The notes under the pieces are model-generated. The model was given only the letters and a program-made list of their open reading frames with translations. It was not told the DNA's origin and did not search any database. The position numbers and the translations under genes were made by a program. From contig NZ_JAUSWV010000002.1 of the NCBI RefSeq assembly GCF_030815485.1, positions 4,526,001 to 4,590,000 on the forward strand: a DNA stretch of 64,000 nt, read 5' to 3'. Shown one piece after another: positions 8,931 through 16,406 of the stretch (position 1 is the stretch's first letter; every line of letters starts with the position of its first letter). This DNA is from Streptomyces rishiriensis (GTDB lineage Bacteria; Actinomycetota; Actinomycetes; Streptomycetales; Streptomycetaceae).

Positions 8931-9890
8931 CGGGTCGGTGCCGGGCCGTGAGCGGAAGGTCCGGCGGTAGGTGTCCGGGGGCACGCCGACCGTGCGGTTG
9001 AAGTGTCGACGCAGTGTCGTGGCGGTGCCCATGCCGGTGGCAGTCGCGATGACGTCGACGACGTCGTCGGTGGTCTCCAGCAACTCCTGGGCGCGGCGGA
9101 TCCGCTGGGTCAGCAGCCATTGCAGCGGAGTGGTGCCGGTGGCCGACCTGAAGTGACGGCCCAGCGTGCGCGAGCTCATCCCCGCCCGGCGGGCCAGGTC
9201 CTCCACGGTGAGCGGCCGGTCGAGGCGTTCGATCGCCCAGGGGAACAGCGAGGCGAGCGGGTGGTCGTCCCGGGTGGGCACCGGGGCGGCGACGAACTGG
9301 GCCTGGCCGCCCGCCCGGTGCGGCGGCACCACCAGACGGCGGGCGACGGCGTTGGCGACGAAGGAGCCGTGGTCGAGACGGACCAGATGCAGGCACAGGT
9401 CCATCGCGGCGGCCTTGCCGGCCGAGGTGAGCACGCTGCCGTTGTCCACATAGAGCACGTCGGGATCGACGTCCAGCAGCGGGTGACGGGCGGCCAGCAC
9501 CTCGGTGTGCGCCCAGTGCGTGGTCGCGCGCCTGCCGTCCAGCAGCCCGGCGGCGGCCAGTACGAACGCGCCCGTGCACAGGGAGGCCACGCGCGCACCC
9601 GCCTCGTGGGCCGCGCGCACCGCGCCGACGAGTTCGGCGGGCGGCTCCTCGTCGACGTCCGCCCAGCCGGGGACGATCACCGTGTCGGTGTGCCGGAGGC
9701 GGCCGAGACGGTCGAGCCCGTGGTCGGGCTCCAGTCGGAACCGACCGACCCGCACGGCGTCCGACCCGCACACCTCGACGTCGTACCAGGGCACGGTGAC
9801 GCCGACCGGAGCGGCGGCGAACACCTCGTACGCCATGGACAGTTCGAAGTGCAGCATCCCCTCGGTTACGGCCAGTGCGACGGTACCCAT
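8901..9890 (-). CDS. GlxA-like AraC-family transcription regulator (DJ-1/PfpI + HTH)
   Basis: 329 residues from the ATG at 9890 (longer in-frame starts exist but lack family similarity). Residues ~1-180 are a class I glutamine amidotransferase-like/DJ-1-PfpI fold, with the nucleophile-elbow region VASLCTGAFVLAAAGLLDGRRATTHW. Residues ~225-320 are the double AraC helix-turn-helix (LTVEDLARRAGMSSRTLGRHFRSATG; DVIATATGMGTATTLRRHFNRTVGVPP). Such proteins are cytosolic DNA-binding regulators. It is divergent from the oxidoreductase at 10044, its probable target. The last codons lie in a tandem repeat. Confidence 0.93.
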   Translation of the reverse strand: MGTVALAVTEGMLHFELSMAYEVFAAAPVGVTVPWYDVEVCGSDAVRVGRFRLEPDHGLDRLGRLRHTDTVIVPGWADVDEEPPAELVGAVRAAHEAGARVASLCTGAFVLAAAGLLDGRRATTHWAHTEVLAARHPLLDVDPDVLYVDNGSVLTSAGKAAAMDLCLHLVRLDHGSFVANAVARRLVVPPHRAGGQAQFVAAPVPTRDDHPLASLFPWAIERLDRPLTVEDLARRAGMSSRTLGRHFRSATGTTPLQWLLTQRIRRAQELLETTDDVVDVIATATGMGTATTLRRHFNRTVGVPPDTYRRTFRSRPGTDPTPTTQVPVT

Positions 9891-9944
9891 GTCCGAAAGT
9901 GTACGGGGCGTGTCGTTCCGGACACTCACCGGGAGCCACCCGCC

Positions 9945-10030
9945 GTAGCCAGGATGTTCTCGACGGATCACACCGATCACGGATCAACGGATCGCACGCA
10001 TCACCAGAGATCACGCTGATCGTTCGAGGG
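9945..10030. promoter_or_regulatory. Divergent promoter region with clustered GATCA motifs
   Basis: In the 153 bp between the GlxA-like regulator and the divergent oxidoreductase, at least six GATC-containing words (GGATCACAC, CGATCACGGATCA, GGATCGC, AGATCACG, TGATCG) lie within about 65 bp. Repeated short motifs in a regulator/target divergent promoter suggest an operator array; this is inference. Confidence 0.3.
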
Positions 10031-10043
10031 CGGGGGAGAACCC

Positions 10044-11144
10044 ATGGGACCGGTATCAGGATCAGCATCGAAGCAGGGCCCGGGGCGGACGGTGACGGTG
10101 TACGGCGCGTACGGCCACACCGGGCGCTTCGTCGTGGCGCACCTGCGGGACCGCGGGTTCGTCCCGGTCCTCTCCGGCCGTGACGCCGGGAAGCTGCGGG
10201 TGGCGGCCGCAGCGGCGGAGGCGTCCGCACCCGCGTCCGCAACCGGGCCGGAGGTCCGGCCGGCGTCGGTGGAGGACCCCGCCTCGCTCGACCGTGCCCT
10301 GGCCGGCGCGGACGCCGTGATCAACTGCGCCGGGCCCTTCGCCACGACCGCCGCTCCGGTGATCGAGGCGGCCCTGCGCGCCGGGATCCCGTACGTCGAC
10401 GTGGCGGCCGAGATCGAGGCCAACGCCGACACGTTCGCGCACTTCGCGGACCGGGCCCGTGCGATGGGCGCGGTGATCGTCCCCGCGATGGCCTTCTACG
10501 GTGGGCTCGGCGACCTGCTGACCACCGTCGCGATGGGCGACTGGACGGCGGCCGACGAGGCGACCGTCGCGTACGGACTGAGCGGTTGGCACCCCACCCC
10601 CGGTACACGCACCGCCGGTGCGGTCTCCCGGGAGCGGCGCGGCGGCCGACGCGTCCGCTACTCCGGCGGTCGGCTGGAGTACCACGACGACCGGCCGACG
10701 CTTCTGAAGTGGCCCTTCCCCGAACCACTGGGCACCAGGGAGGTCGTCGAGGACTTCACGATGGCGGATGTGGTCACCGTCCCCAGTCACCTCTCGATCC
10801 CTGTCGTACGCACCCATATGACGACCGAGGCGGCCACGGACCTGGCGACCGCGGACACACCGGCGCCGACCGCGACCGACGGGAACGGGCGGTCCGACCA
10901 GACCTTCCTCGTCGAGGCCGTCGTACGATCCGGCGACGTCGAGCGACGCGCCGTGGCGAGCGGCCGGGACATCTACGCCGTCAGCGCGCCGCTCGCGGTG
11001 GAGGCGGTGGACCGCATCCTCACGGGCCGGACCCGCACGGTCGGTGTCGCCTCCGCCGGCGAGATCTTCGACGCGCCGGACTTCCTCCGGGCCCTGTCCC
11101 CCCACATTTCCCTGGAACCGGGCCGACGGCGGCCGGTGTCCTGA
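10044..11144 (+). CDS. Saccharopine dehydrogenase-like NAD(P)-binding oxidoreductase
   Basis: 366 residues. The Rossmann motif VTVYGAYGHTGRFVVAHLRDRGF (residues ~17-39) and the segments VINCAGPFATTAAPVIEAALRAGIPYVDVAAE and VPAMAFYGGLGDLL match the trans-acting enoyl-reductase/saccharopine dehydrogenase NADP-binding family. The ATG follows GGGGGAGAACCC. Substrate unknown; the protein is cytosolic. It is divergent from a GlxA/AraC-type regulator that probably controls it, and ends 24 bp before the convergent YihY gene. Confidence 0.88.
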   Translation: MGPVSGSASKQGPGRTVTVYGAYGHTGRFVVAHLRDRGFVPVLSGRDAGKLRVAAAAAEASAPASATGPEVRPASVEDPASLDRALAGADAVINCAGPFATTAAPVIEAALRAGIPYVDVAAEIEANADTFAHFADRARAMGAVIVPAMAFYGGLGDLLTTVAMGDWTAADEATVAYGLSGWHPTPGTRTAGAVSRERRGGRRVRYSGGRLEYHDDRPTLLKWPFPEPLGTREVVEDFTMADVVTVPSHLSIPVVRTHMTTEAATDLATADTPAPTATDGNGRSDQTFLVEAVVRSGDVERRAVASGRDIYAVSAPLAVEAVDRILTGRTRTVGVASAGEIFDAPDFLRALSPHISLEPGRRRPVS

Positions 11145-11168
11145 CCGCGCGTGTCCCGAGCGCGAGGG

Positions 11169-12230
11169 TCAGGATCCGAGGCGGCGGTGGTCCTCCTCGT
11201 CCCACGCGCGGGTGTCGCGTGGCTGGACGTACGGCTCGTCGTCGGCCGGGTGACCCCCGGCTACGGCGCGCTGGCGGACCATCTCCGCGTCGAACTCCAG
11301 GCCGAGCAGGATGGCCAGGTTGGTGATCCACAGCCACACCAGGAAGATGATCACCCCGGCGAGGGCGCCGTAGGTCTTGTTGTACGAGCCGAAGTTCGCC
11401 ACGTACAGCGCGAACCCGGCGGACGCGGCCATCCAGATCAGCAGGGCCAGGAAGCTGCCTGGCGTGATCCAGCGGAAGCCGCGCACCCGCGCGTTGGGGC
11501 TGGCCCAGTACAGGACCGCGATCATCACCGTGACCAGCACCACCAGCACCGGCCACTTGGCGATCGACCACACGGTCATCGCCGTGTCACCGAGCCCGAG
11601 GGTGGTGCCGGCCTGCCGGGCCAGGCTGCCGGTGAACACCACGATCAGCGCGCTGATCACCGCCATGACCATGAGCACCACGGTCAGGCCGACCCGCACC
11701 GGGAGCACCTTCCACACCGGACGGCCCTCGGGTATGTCGTAGACCGCGTTGGCGCTGCGGATGAACGCGGCGACATAGCCGGACGCCGACCAGACCGCCA
11801 GCAGCAGGCCCACGATCGCCATGACCGAGCCGATCCCGCCCTTGCCCTGCATCTGCTGCACGGCGTTGCGCAGGACGTCCTGAGCCGCGCCCGGCGCGAG
11901 TTTCTGGATGTTGTCCAGGACCGTCTGCGTGGCCGACCGCCCGACGATCCCGAGCAGCGACACCAGCGCCAGCAGCGCGGGGAACAGCGCGAGGATCGAG
12001 TAGTAGGTCAGGGCGGCTGCCCGGTCGGTCAGCTCGTCCTTCTTGAACTCCTTCAGGGTGCCTTTCAGCACCGCGGACCAGGAGCCTTTCGGCAGGTCGG
12101 TGGGCTTGTCGGGGGCCTGCCGCTCCACCTGCTCGTCGGGACCGGCGGTGGCCGGGCCCCGACCTGTCTCGCCCTCACGGTCGGCCGAGCGCTCGCCGTG
12201 CCGCCTGTGCGGCCTCAGTGTCCTCACCAT
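11169..12230 (-). CDS. YihY/BrkB-family inner-membrane protein
   Basis: 353 residues from the ATG at 12230. After a charged N-terminal ~50 residues comes the family core: LKGTLKEFKKDELTDRAAALTYYSILALFPALLAL, WSASGYVAAFIRSANAVYDIPEGRPVWKV, and about six membrane segments ending GVIIFLVWLWITNLAILLGLEFDAE. The cytosolic tail is acidic. The family (once annotated RNase BN) consists of membrane proteins of unclear function. The gene converges on the oxidoreductase ending at 11144. Confidence 0.92.
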   Translation of the reverse strand: MVRTLRPHRRHGERSADREGETGRGPATAGPDEQVERQAPDKPTDLPKGSWSAVLKGTLKEFKKDELTDRAAALTYYSILALFPALLALVSLLGIVGRSATQTVLDNIQKLAPGAAQDVLRNAVQQMQGKGGIGSVMAIVGLLLAVWSASGYVAAFIRSANAVYDIPEGRPVWKVLPVRVGLTVVLMVMAVISALIVVFTGSLARQAGTTLGLGDTAMTVWSIAKWPVLVVLVTVMIAVLYWASPNARVRGFRWITPGSFLALLIWMAASAGFALYVANFGSYNKTYGALAGVIIFLVWLWITNLAILLGLEFDAEMVRQRAVAGGHPADDEPYVQPRDTRAWDEEDHRRLGS

Positions 12231-12385
12231 TCCGTACGGGTATCCGCCTGGGCACCGCTCATGCGCAGAAAAGCCCCATAACGGACTTTTCTCTCCCGTA
12301 CCCGCGATGCCGTCCCGGTCGTCCCGACGCCGTCGCGCTGCCATCCGGTGTCATCCGGGCGTCGTCTCGGCGGCATCCGCGACCG

Positions 12386-12673
12386 TCAGCCGCCCACGTA
12401 CCAGCTGAAGCCGCCGTTGCTGGCGGCGACGGCCAGGAGTACGAGCCAGAGCACCACGTCGACGATGCCGAGGATGATGCCGGCCTTCGCCATTCCGGCG
12501 CCGTTCCTGACCGCCGCCTGCCGTCGGGAGACGGCACCGAAGATGATGGCCAGTGGACCCAAAACGATGTTCAGGATGAACAGTCCGACGATGCCGCAGC
12601 AGAGACTGGCGATCGCCAGACCGTTGGTGCGTGATCCGGAGGACGCGGCGGATGAGCTGCCATAACTCGTCAT
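12386..12673 (-). CDS. Small DUF4190-like membrane protein
   Basis: 95 residues from the ATG at 12673, which follows GGGAGT. A short Ser/Gly-rich head is followed by two hydrophobic segments (LAIASLCCGIVGLFILNIVLGPLAIIFGAVSRRQ and AGIILGIVDVVLWLVLLAVAAS) in the DUF4190 arrangement. Function unknown; it is probably a small integral membrane protein. It lies upstream of the YihY gene on the same strand, 156 bp away. Confidence 0.8.
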   Translation of the reverse strand: MTSYGSSSAASSGSRTNGLAIASLCCGIVGLFILNIVLGPLAIIFGAVSRRQAAVRNGAGMAKAGIILGIVDVVLWLVLLAVAASNGGFSWYVGG

Positions 12674-12856
12674 CGAAGACTCCCGGTTGTCGTTCGCGCG
12701 GACCGAACGGCCCACACGCACCTCGCTTTCGACTCGCCGGTGTCGAGTGCCCCGTCGTGGCATCACCGCGCAGACGGTCCGTCAGATCGACTGCCCCACA
12801 AGCGACTTCCGAGCCGTCGAGATGGGATCAACGGGCGACGAGAGTCGTTCTGTCCG

Positions 12857-12887
12857 CCTCCCCGTCCACAGGCTGTGGACGGGGAGG
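12857..12887 (-). terminator. Perfect 14-bp hairpin after the NIPSNAP gene
   Basis: CCTCCCCGTCCACA and its exact reverse complement are separated by GGC. The hairpin starts 44 bp beyond the stop of the minus-strand NIPSNAP gene, the usual place for an intrinsic terminator in Streptomyces, which often lacks a T-run. Confidence 0.7.
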
Positions 12888-12930
12888 GTGTCGCGGGCGG
12901 CACCGTCGCCATCCTGCGCCCGCGGTTCGC

Positions 12931-13266
12931 TCAACCCGTCACACCTCCTGTCGGCTGGGACGCACCGTCGAGCGGCCGGAGGAAGCGGCGCTCGTACCGC
13001 CTGATGCAGCCGGTGTCCCGAGCCAGTCGGATGGCTTCCTGGCACTCCGGGTCGGACATGCTGTCCGTGCGGTACTGCTCGTACGCGGCCAGGCCGGGAA
13101 AGGAGAAGAGGGCGTAGGCGATGTCGCTGTCGCCCTCACTCGGCAGGAAGTAGCCGTGGTGCGTCCCGCCGAACCGGTTGACGAGCCGGACCCAGCGGCG
13201 ACCGTACTCCTCGAAATCCTCGATCTTGTCGGCGTCGATCTCGTACTTCAGATGAATGGTGATCAC
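12931..13266 (-). CDS. NIPSNAP-family protein
   Basis: 111 residues from the GTG at 13266 (V-ITIHLKYEIDADKIEDFEEYG). The pattern MITIHLKYEI, GTHHGYFLPSEGD and YALFSFPGLAAYEQYRTDSMSDPECQEA is that of NIPSNAP ferredoxin-like ABM-fold proteins, small dimeric proteins of uncertain role. There is no signal peptide. The downstream hairpin probably ends the transcript. Confidence 0.88.
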   Translation of the reverse strand: MITIHLKYEIDADKIEDFEEYGRRWVRLVNRFGGTHHGYFLPSEGDSDIAYALFSFPGLAAYEQYRTDSMSDPECQEAIRLARDTGCIRRYERRFLRPLDGASQPTGGVTG

Positions 13267-13608
13267 GCCTGCATGATGCCTGCCGATGCCCGCAGACGCC
13301 GCTGGATGCCGTGTGCCGGTTTCGGCGCGCGCGGGGGCCATTCACCGGGGACGGACACGGGTGCTCGCTCACGGGGTCGAAGAGGTGGTCAACACCTCGA
13401 CGAGCCGGACAGCCATCGGCTTATCGAGGACCACCCGATCCTGCGCCCGCTGTTCGCCGCGACACGCCGTACCGAGACGGCGACCAGCGCCGTCGTCGCC
13501 GCCCTGCGCACAGCCGCCCGACAGGACACGCCACACCCCTCCGAACCGCCCCCGACGATCACCCTCCCGGCACGTTTCCGACACGCGGCGAGTGACCGCC
13601 AAGCACAG
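13267..13608. other. Spacer with a coding-like fragment next to tRNA-Gly
   Basis: No complete gene is seen. In plus-strand frame 1, about 13395-13590 reads as a stretch with G/C at nearly all third positions (…EDHPILRPLFAATRRTE…), but it has no start in frame and runs into the tRNA terminator hairpin. It may be the remnant of a gene lost beside the tRNA; I recognise no family. Confidence 0.3.
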
Positions 13609-13640
13609 CAAAAAGGCCCCGGTCGATGACCTGGGCCTTC
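13609..13640 (-). terminator. Intrinsic terminator downstream of tRNA-Gly
   Basis: Read on the minus strand, AAGGCCC, a loop region and GGGGCCTTTTTGCT form a classic stem followed by a T-run, beginning just past the tRNA 3' end. Confidence 0.85.
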
Positions 13641-13647
13641 TTCACGG

Positions 13648-13718
13648 AGCGGGTGACGAGAATCGAACTCGCGCTCTCAGCTTGGGAAGCTGATGTTCTA
13701 CCATTAAACTACACCCGC
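13648..13718 (-). tRNA. tRNA-Gly (anticodon CCC)
   Basis: The complement folds as a 71-nt tRNA: acceptor stem GCGGGTG/CACCCGC, D-arm with GTTTAATGGTAGAAC, anticodon stem TCAGC/GCTGA around the loop TTCCCAA (anticodon CCC), and T-arm with GTTCGATTC. The discriminator base is T. CCA is not encoded (the genome reads CCG). A terminator follows directly. I see no repeated copy of the 3' half in the window that would mark an integrated element. Confidence 0.95.
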
Positions 13719-13770
13719 GTAAGACGCCGGTTCGCACCGGGTCGGAACGCTCCGTCACTCTACCTCATGC

Positions 13771-13801
13771 CGGGCCCCGGGCGATGAAGCCCCGGGGCCC
13801 G
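13771..13801. other. GC-rich 11-bp hairpin upstream of tRNA-Gly
   Basis: CGGGCCCCGGG and its exact complement flank the loop CGATGAAGC. It lies 53 bp upstream of the tRNA on the minus strand and 190 bp before the plus-strand zinc-ribbon gene. Either a terminator of an unseen transcript or an incidental structure. Confidence 0.4.
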
Positions 13802-13990
13802 CGTGCGTCTCCGGGGAGGGATGCGGCTGCGGGCGGCCGGAGTTGGGGCGTACGGTGTGGGCGTGGAAGTGGGGTCGGGCGGGGTCGGAGTGCCGCCTGG
13901 AGGGTCGTCCCGTTCGTCCCGTAATGTGGCTTTCGTGGTCCGGTGGGTAGCAGCCGGACAGGGCTCTTGGGGAAGGGACTTCAGGACTTG

Positions 13991-14149
13991 ATGGAGCGCA
14001 CCGTCGTCCGCTGTGCCGATGGGCACGTGTTCAGTACCGCTTCGTTCCCGATGCAGCAGGCCGAGCGGCTCGGTCCCGGGCGGCTCGTCCGGTGTCCTCG
14101 GTGTACCCGGTTGCGCAGTGCCGTACCGGTGACGCTCGAGAAGCGGTAG
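13991..14149 (+). CDS. Small CxxC zinc-ribbon-like protein
   Basis: 52 residues from the ATG at 13991. It contains VRCADGHVFST and, 20-odd residues later, LVRCPRCTRLRSAVPV: a lone Cys and His followed by CPxC, suggesting a mini zinc ribbon. Codon use is normal for the genome. It stands alone 96 bp upstream of dcd on the same strand. Function unknown; proteins of this look occur widely in Streptomyces next to dcd, as far as I recall. Confidence 0.65.
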   Translation: MERTVVRCADGHVFSTASFPMQQAERLGPGRLVRCPRCTRLRSAVPVTLEKR

Positions 14150-14245
14150 CGGCAAGGAGAGCCGGAGGCGCCGCCGACGCCGCCGGCCTGGCGCGCGGAG
14201 TCGTCCGATGGTGGTCGCTCCGCGCGCTTTGCGTATCCTCGGGAC

Positions 14246-14821
14246 GTGCTTCTCTCAGACAAGGACATCCGGGCCGAGATCGATGCCGGGCGAGTACGGA
14301 TCGATCCCTACGACGAATCCATGGTGCAGCCGTCGAGCATCGACGTGCGGCTCGACCGGATGTTCCGGGTGTTCGAGAACCACCGGTACCCCCATATCGA
14401 TCCCGCCGTCGAGCAGGCGGACCTGACCCGGCTCGTGGAGCCCGAGGGCGACGAGCCGTTCATCCTCCACCCGGGGGAGTTCGTGCTGGCGAGCACCTAC
14501 GAGGTCATCACGCTGCCCGACGATCTCGCCTCGCGGCTCGAAGGCAAGAGCTCCCTCGGCCGCCTCGGCCTGGTCACCCACTCCACCGCCGGGTTCATCG
14601 ACCCCGGGTTCTCCGGTCATGTGACGCTCGAGCTGTCCAACCTCGCCACCCTGCCGATCAAGCTCTGGCCCGGTATGAAGATCGGCCAGCTGTGCATGTT
14701 CCGGCTCACCTCGCCGGCCGAGTCCCCCTACGGCAGCGAGCGGTACGGGTCCAGGTACCAGGGCCAGCGCGGGCCGACGGCCTCCCGGTCGTTCCTCAAC
14801 TTCCACCGGACCCAGGTGTGA
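14246..14821 (+). CDS. dcd: dCTP deaminase
   Basis: 191 residues from the GTG at 14246. The N-terminus LLSDKDIRAEIDAGRVRIDP, the motif MVQPSSIDVRLDRMFRVFEN, the catalytic block LASRLEGKSSLGRLGLVTHSTAGFIDPGFSGHVTLELSN and the C-terminal YGSRYQGQRGPTASR are diagnostic of dCTP deaminase. It converts dCTP to dUTP (some actinobacterial enzymes go on to dUMP) in thymidylate supply, as a homotrimer in the cytosol. It overlaps the phosphoribosyltransferase start by four bases, so the two are translationally coupled. Confidence 0.97.
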   Translation: MLLSDKDIRAEIDAGRVRIDPYDESMVQPSSIDVRLDRMFRVFENHRYPHIDPAVEQADLTRLVEPEGDEPFILHPGEFVLASTYEVITLPDDLASRLEGKSSLGRLGLVTHSTAGFIDPGFSGHVTLELSNLATLPIKLWPGMKIGQLCMFRLTSPAESPYGSERYGSRYQGQRGPTASRSFLNFHRTQV

Positions 14822-15351
14822 GCGCTGACGACGTGAGCGGCGCGGACGTGGCGCGGGAGAACCTGACGTACGAGCAGTTCGGCACCGCCGTCCGTGAACT
14901 CGCGCAGACCATCGCCGACGACGGCTACGTACCCGACGTCGTGCTGAGCATCGCCCGCGGCGGAGTGTTCGTCGCCGGCGGGCTGGCCTACGCCCTCGAC
15001 TGCAAGAACATCCACCTGGTGAACGTCGAGTTCTACACCGGGGTGGGGACCACGCTCGAGATGCCCGTCATGCTCGCGCCCGTCCCCGACGTCATCGACT
15101 TCTCGGACAAGAAGGTCCTGATCACCGATGACGTCGCCGACACGGGCAAGACGCTCAAGCTCGTCCGCGACTTCTGCCTGGACGCCGTCGCCGAGGTGCG
15201 CAGCGCCGTCATCTACGAGAAGACGCAGTCGCTCGTGAAGTGCGAGTACGTGTGGAAGCGGACCGACGACTGGATCAACTTCCCGTGGAGCGTCCTGCCG
15301 GTCGTGCGTAAGGCGGGGGAACCCGTCACGCCCTCCAAGGAAGCCCTGTAG
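14818..15351 (+). CDS. Phosphoribosyltransferase-domain protein
   Basis: 177 residues. The GTG at 14818 overlaps the dcd stop (GTGA). The type I PRTase signature is visible as VLITDDVADTGKTLKLV (the PRPP-binding loop, normally vvDDvxxTGxT), with an upstream PPi loop region VVLSIARGGVFVAGGLAYAL. It resembles xanthine/hypoxanthine-type PRTases, but the exact base is not readable. Coupling to dcd suggests nucleotide salvage. A hairpin follows the stop. Confidence 0.93.
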   Translation: MSADDVSGADVARENLTYEQFGTAVRELAQTIADDGYVPDVVLSIARGGVFVAGGLAYALDCKNIHLVNVEFYTGVGTTLEMPVMLAPVPDVIDFSDKKVLITDDVADTGKTLKLVRDFCLDAVAEVRSAVIYEKTQSLVKCEYVWKRTDDWINFPWSVLPVVRKAGEPVTPSKEAL

Positions 15352-15360
15352 TAACGACCG

Positions 15361-15391
15361 GGGCCGGCCAGTTTCTGGCGTCGGCCGGCCC
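15361..15391. terminator. Terminator between convergent genes
   Basis: GGGCCGGCC and GGCCGGCCC arms around a 13-base loop, 10 bp after the phosphoribosyltransferase stop and 54 bp before the end of the convergent secreted-protein gene; a T-rich stretch follows at 15407-15420. Likely bidirectional. Confidence 0.7.
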
Positions 15392-15444
15392 GATCCGGCT
15401 GAGGTTTCCTTCTGTTTCTCCGCGTTACTGCCCGCCGTCCCGTG

Positions 15445-16218
15445 TCACTTCGCGCGCAGTACTTTGACGCCGTCGCGCTCGAAGTCGTAGACGTAGTCGT
15501 TGAGCCGGAGGCCGTCGATCGCGCCGATCCACATGAAGTCCCGTCCCTTGCCCACGGCGACCGTGTAGACCGTCGGTCTGGCGTTGACGGCGGTGAACGA
15601 GGTCTTCAGCTGGGCGAAGGTGCACCGGGCGGCCTGGGTGCAGGCCGTCTCGCCGCCCGTGAGGTACCAGTAGCCCGTCCTCGTGGCGTCGAGGAAGGGG
15701 CTCCAGCCGTTCGTCACCGGGGACGCGGTCGGCACCCACACCAGCGTGGAGTAGTCGTCGGTGGACGTCACGTTCGGGTCGATCTCGAACCTGATGTTCG
15801 GCATGTTCGTCGGGCCCCCGTAGCCGACGTTCTCGCCCGTCTGGAACACGTGGAAACCGACTCGGCGCAGCCCCAGCACCTGCTTGCCGAAGAAGTCCAC
15901 CTCATTGCCGAAGTCGACCTTCTCGCTGGGAGGGGTCAGCGTGGTGGAGTCGTCCGCCACCTCGATGCCGAGACTGCCTCGCCCGTACGGCGGTCTGGCG
16001 GCGGCGCCCGTCGTGCCGAACGGGCCGTAGGGCCCGTTGCGGAGTTCGGCGACCGGCGAGCCGATCGTGTTGCGGGCGATCACGCCCCAGTGGTCCGAGT
16101 GGGTGGGGCCGTCGTCCGTCCGGGCGGCTGCCGATCCCGGAAGGATCAGGGCGATGACGGCGACCAGCAGGGCGGCCACGAGCGCCGTTCCCCGCCTCAC
16201 GCCAAAGCGAGCTTTCAC
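15445..16218 (-). CDS. Secreted protein of unknown function
   Basis: 257 residues from the GTG at 16218, placed by AAGGAG just upstream. A signal peptide (RRGTALVAALLVAVIALILPGSAAA) is followed by a soluble domain with no family I recognise: SDHWGVIARNTIGSPVAELRNG, GSLGIEVADDSTT, VGFHVFQTGENVG, WYLTGGETACTQAARCTFAQL (two Cys that may pair) and GRDFMWIGAIDGLRLND. Possibly a carbohydrate-binding or surface protein; this is inference. It is monocistronic, between two terminator hairpins. Confidence 0.8.
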   Translation of the reverse strand: MKARFGVRRGTALVAALLVAVIALILPGSAAARTDDGPTHSDHWGVIARNTIGSPVAELRNGPYGPFGTTGAAARPPYGRGSLGIEVADDSTTLTPPSEKVDFGNEVDFFGKQVLGLRRVGFHVFQTGENVGYGGPTNMPNIRFEIDPNVTSTDDYSTLVWVPTASPVTNGWSPFLDATRTGYWYLTGGETACTQAARCTFAQLKTSFTAVNARPTVYTVAVGKGRDFMWIGAIDGLRLNDYVYDFERDGVKVLRAK

Positions 16219-16358
16219 GCGCACTCCTTGTATAGGAGGGTGTAGGGAACAGTCACAATGTATTACGCTCTGTAGTTGCCATGGTGCGACATGCGGTATT
16301 TCTGGTTTTTTGCTCCGTATGGCGCTCGTGGGAGGCTGCGCTCGGTGACGGCATGCCA

Positions 16359-16388
16359 AGGGCCCCCGGCCAACCCGCCGAGGGCCCT
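16359..16388 (-). terminator. Terminator after the Yip1-domain gene
   Basis: On the minus strand AGGGCCCTCGGC pairs with GCCGGGGGCCCT (one mismatch) around GGGTTG, 18 bp past the Yip1 stop. Confidence 0.7.
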
Positions 16389-16406
16389 CGTGATGTCCGC
16401 CAGGTG

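Noticed and set aside
8539..10242. Very long minus-strand open frame continuing upstream of the LLM oxidoreductase
   Set aside because: High-GC shadow of the GlxA-like gene and of the repeat tract; the real gene starts at the ATG at 8538 with its ribosome site.
12857..12887. TGTGGAC/GTCCACA words resembling a DnaA box pair
   Set aside because: They are the two arms of a perfect 14-bp hairpin placed just after the NIPSNAP gene; no further DnaA-like boxes cluster here, so a terminator fits better.
16229..16258. TTGTGA-N18-TATACA promoter-like pair on the minus strand before the secreted-protein gene
   Set aside because: Its start point would fall within about four bases of the GTG and remove the AAGGAG ribosome site that decides the start.
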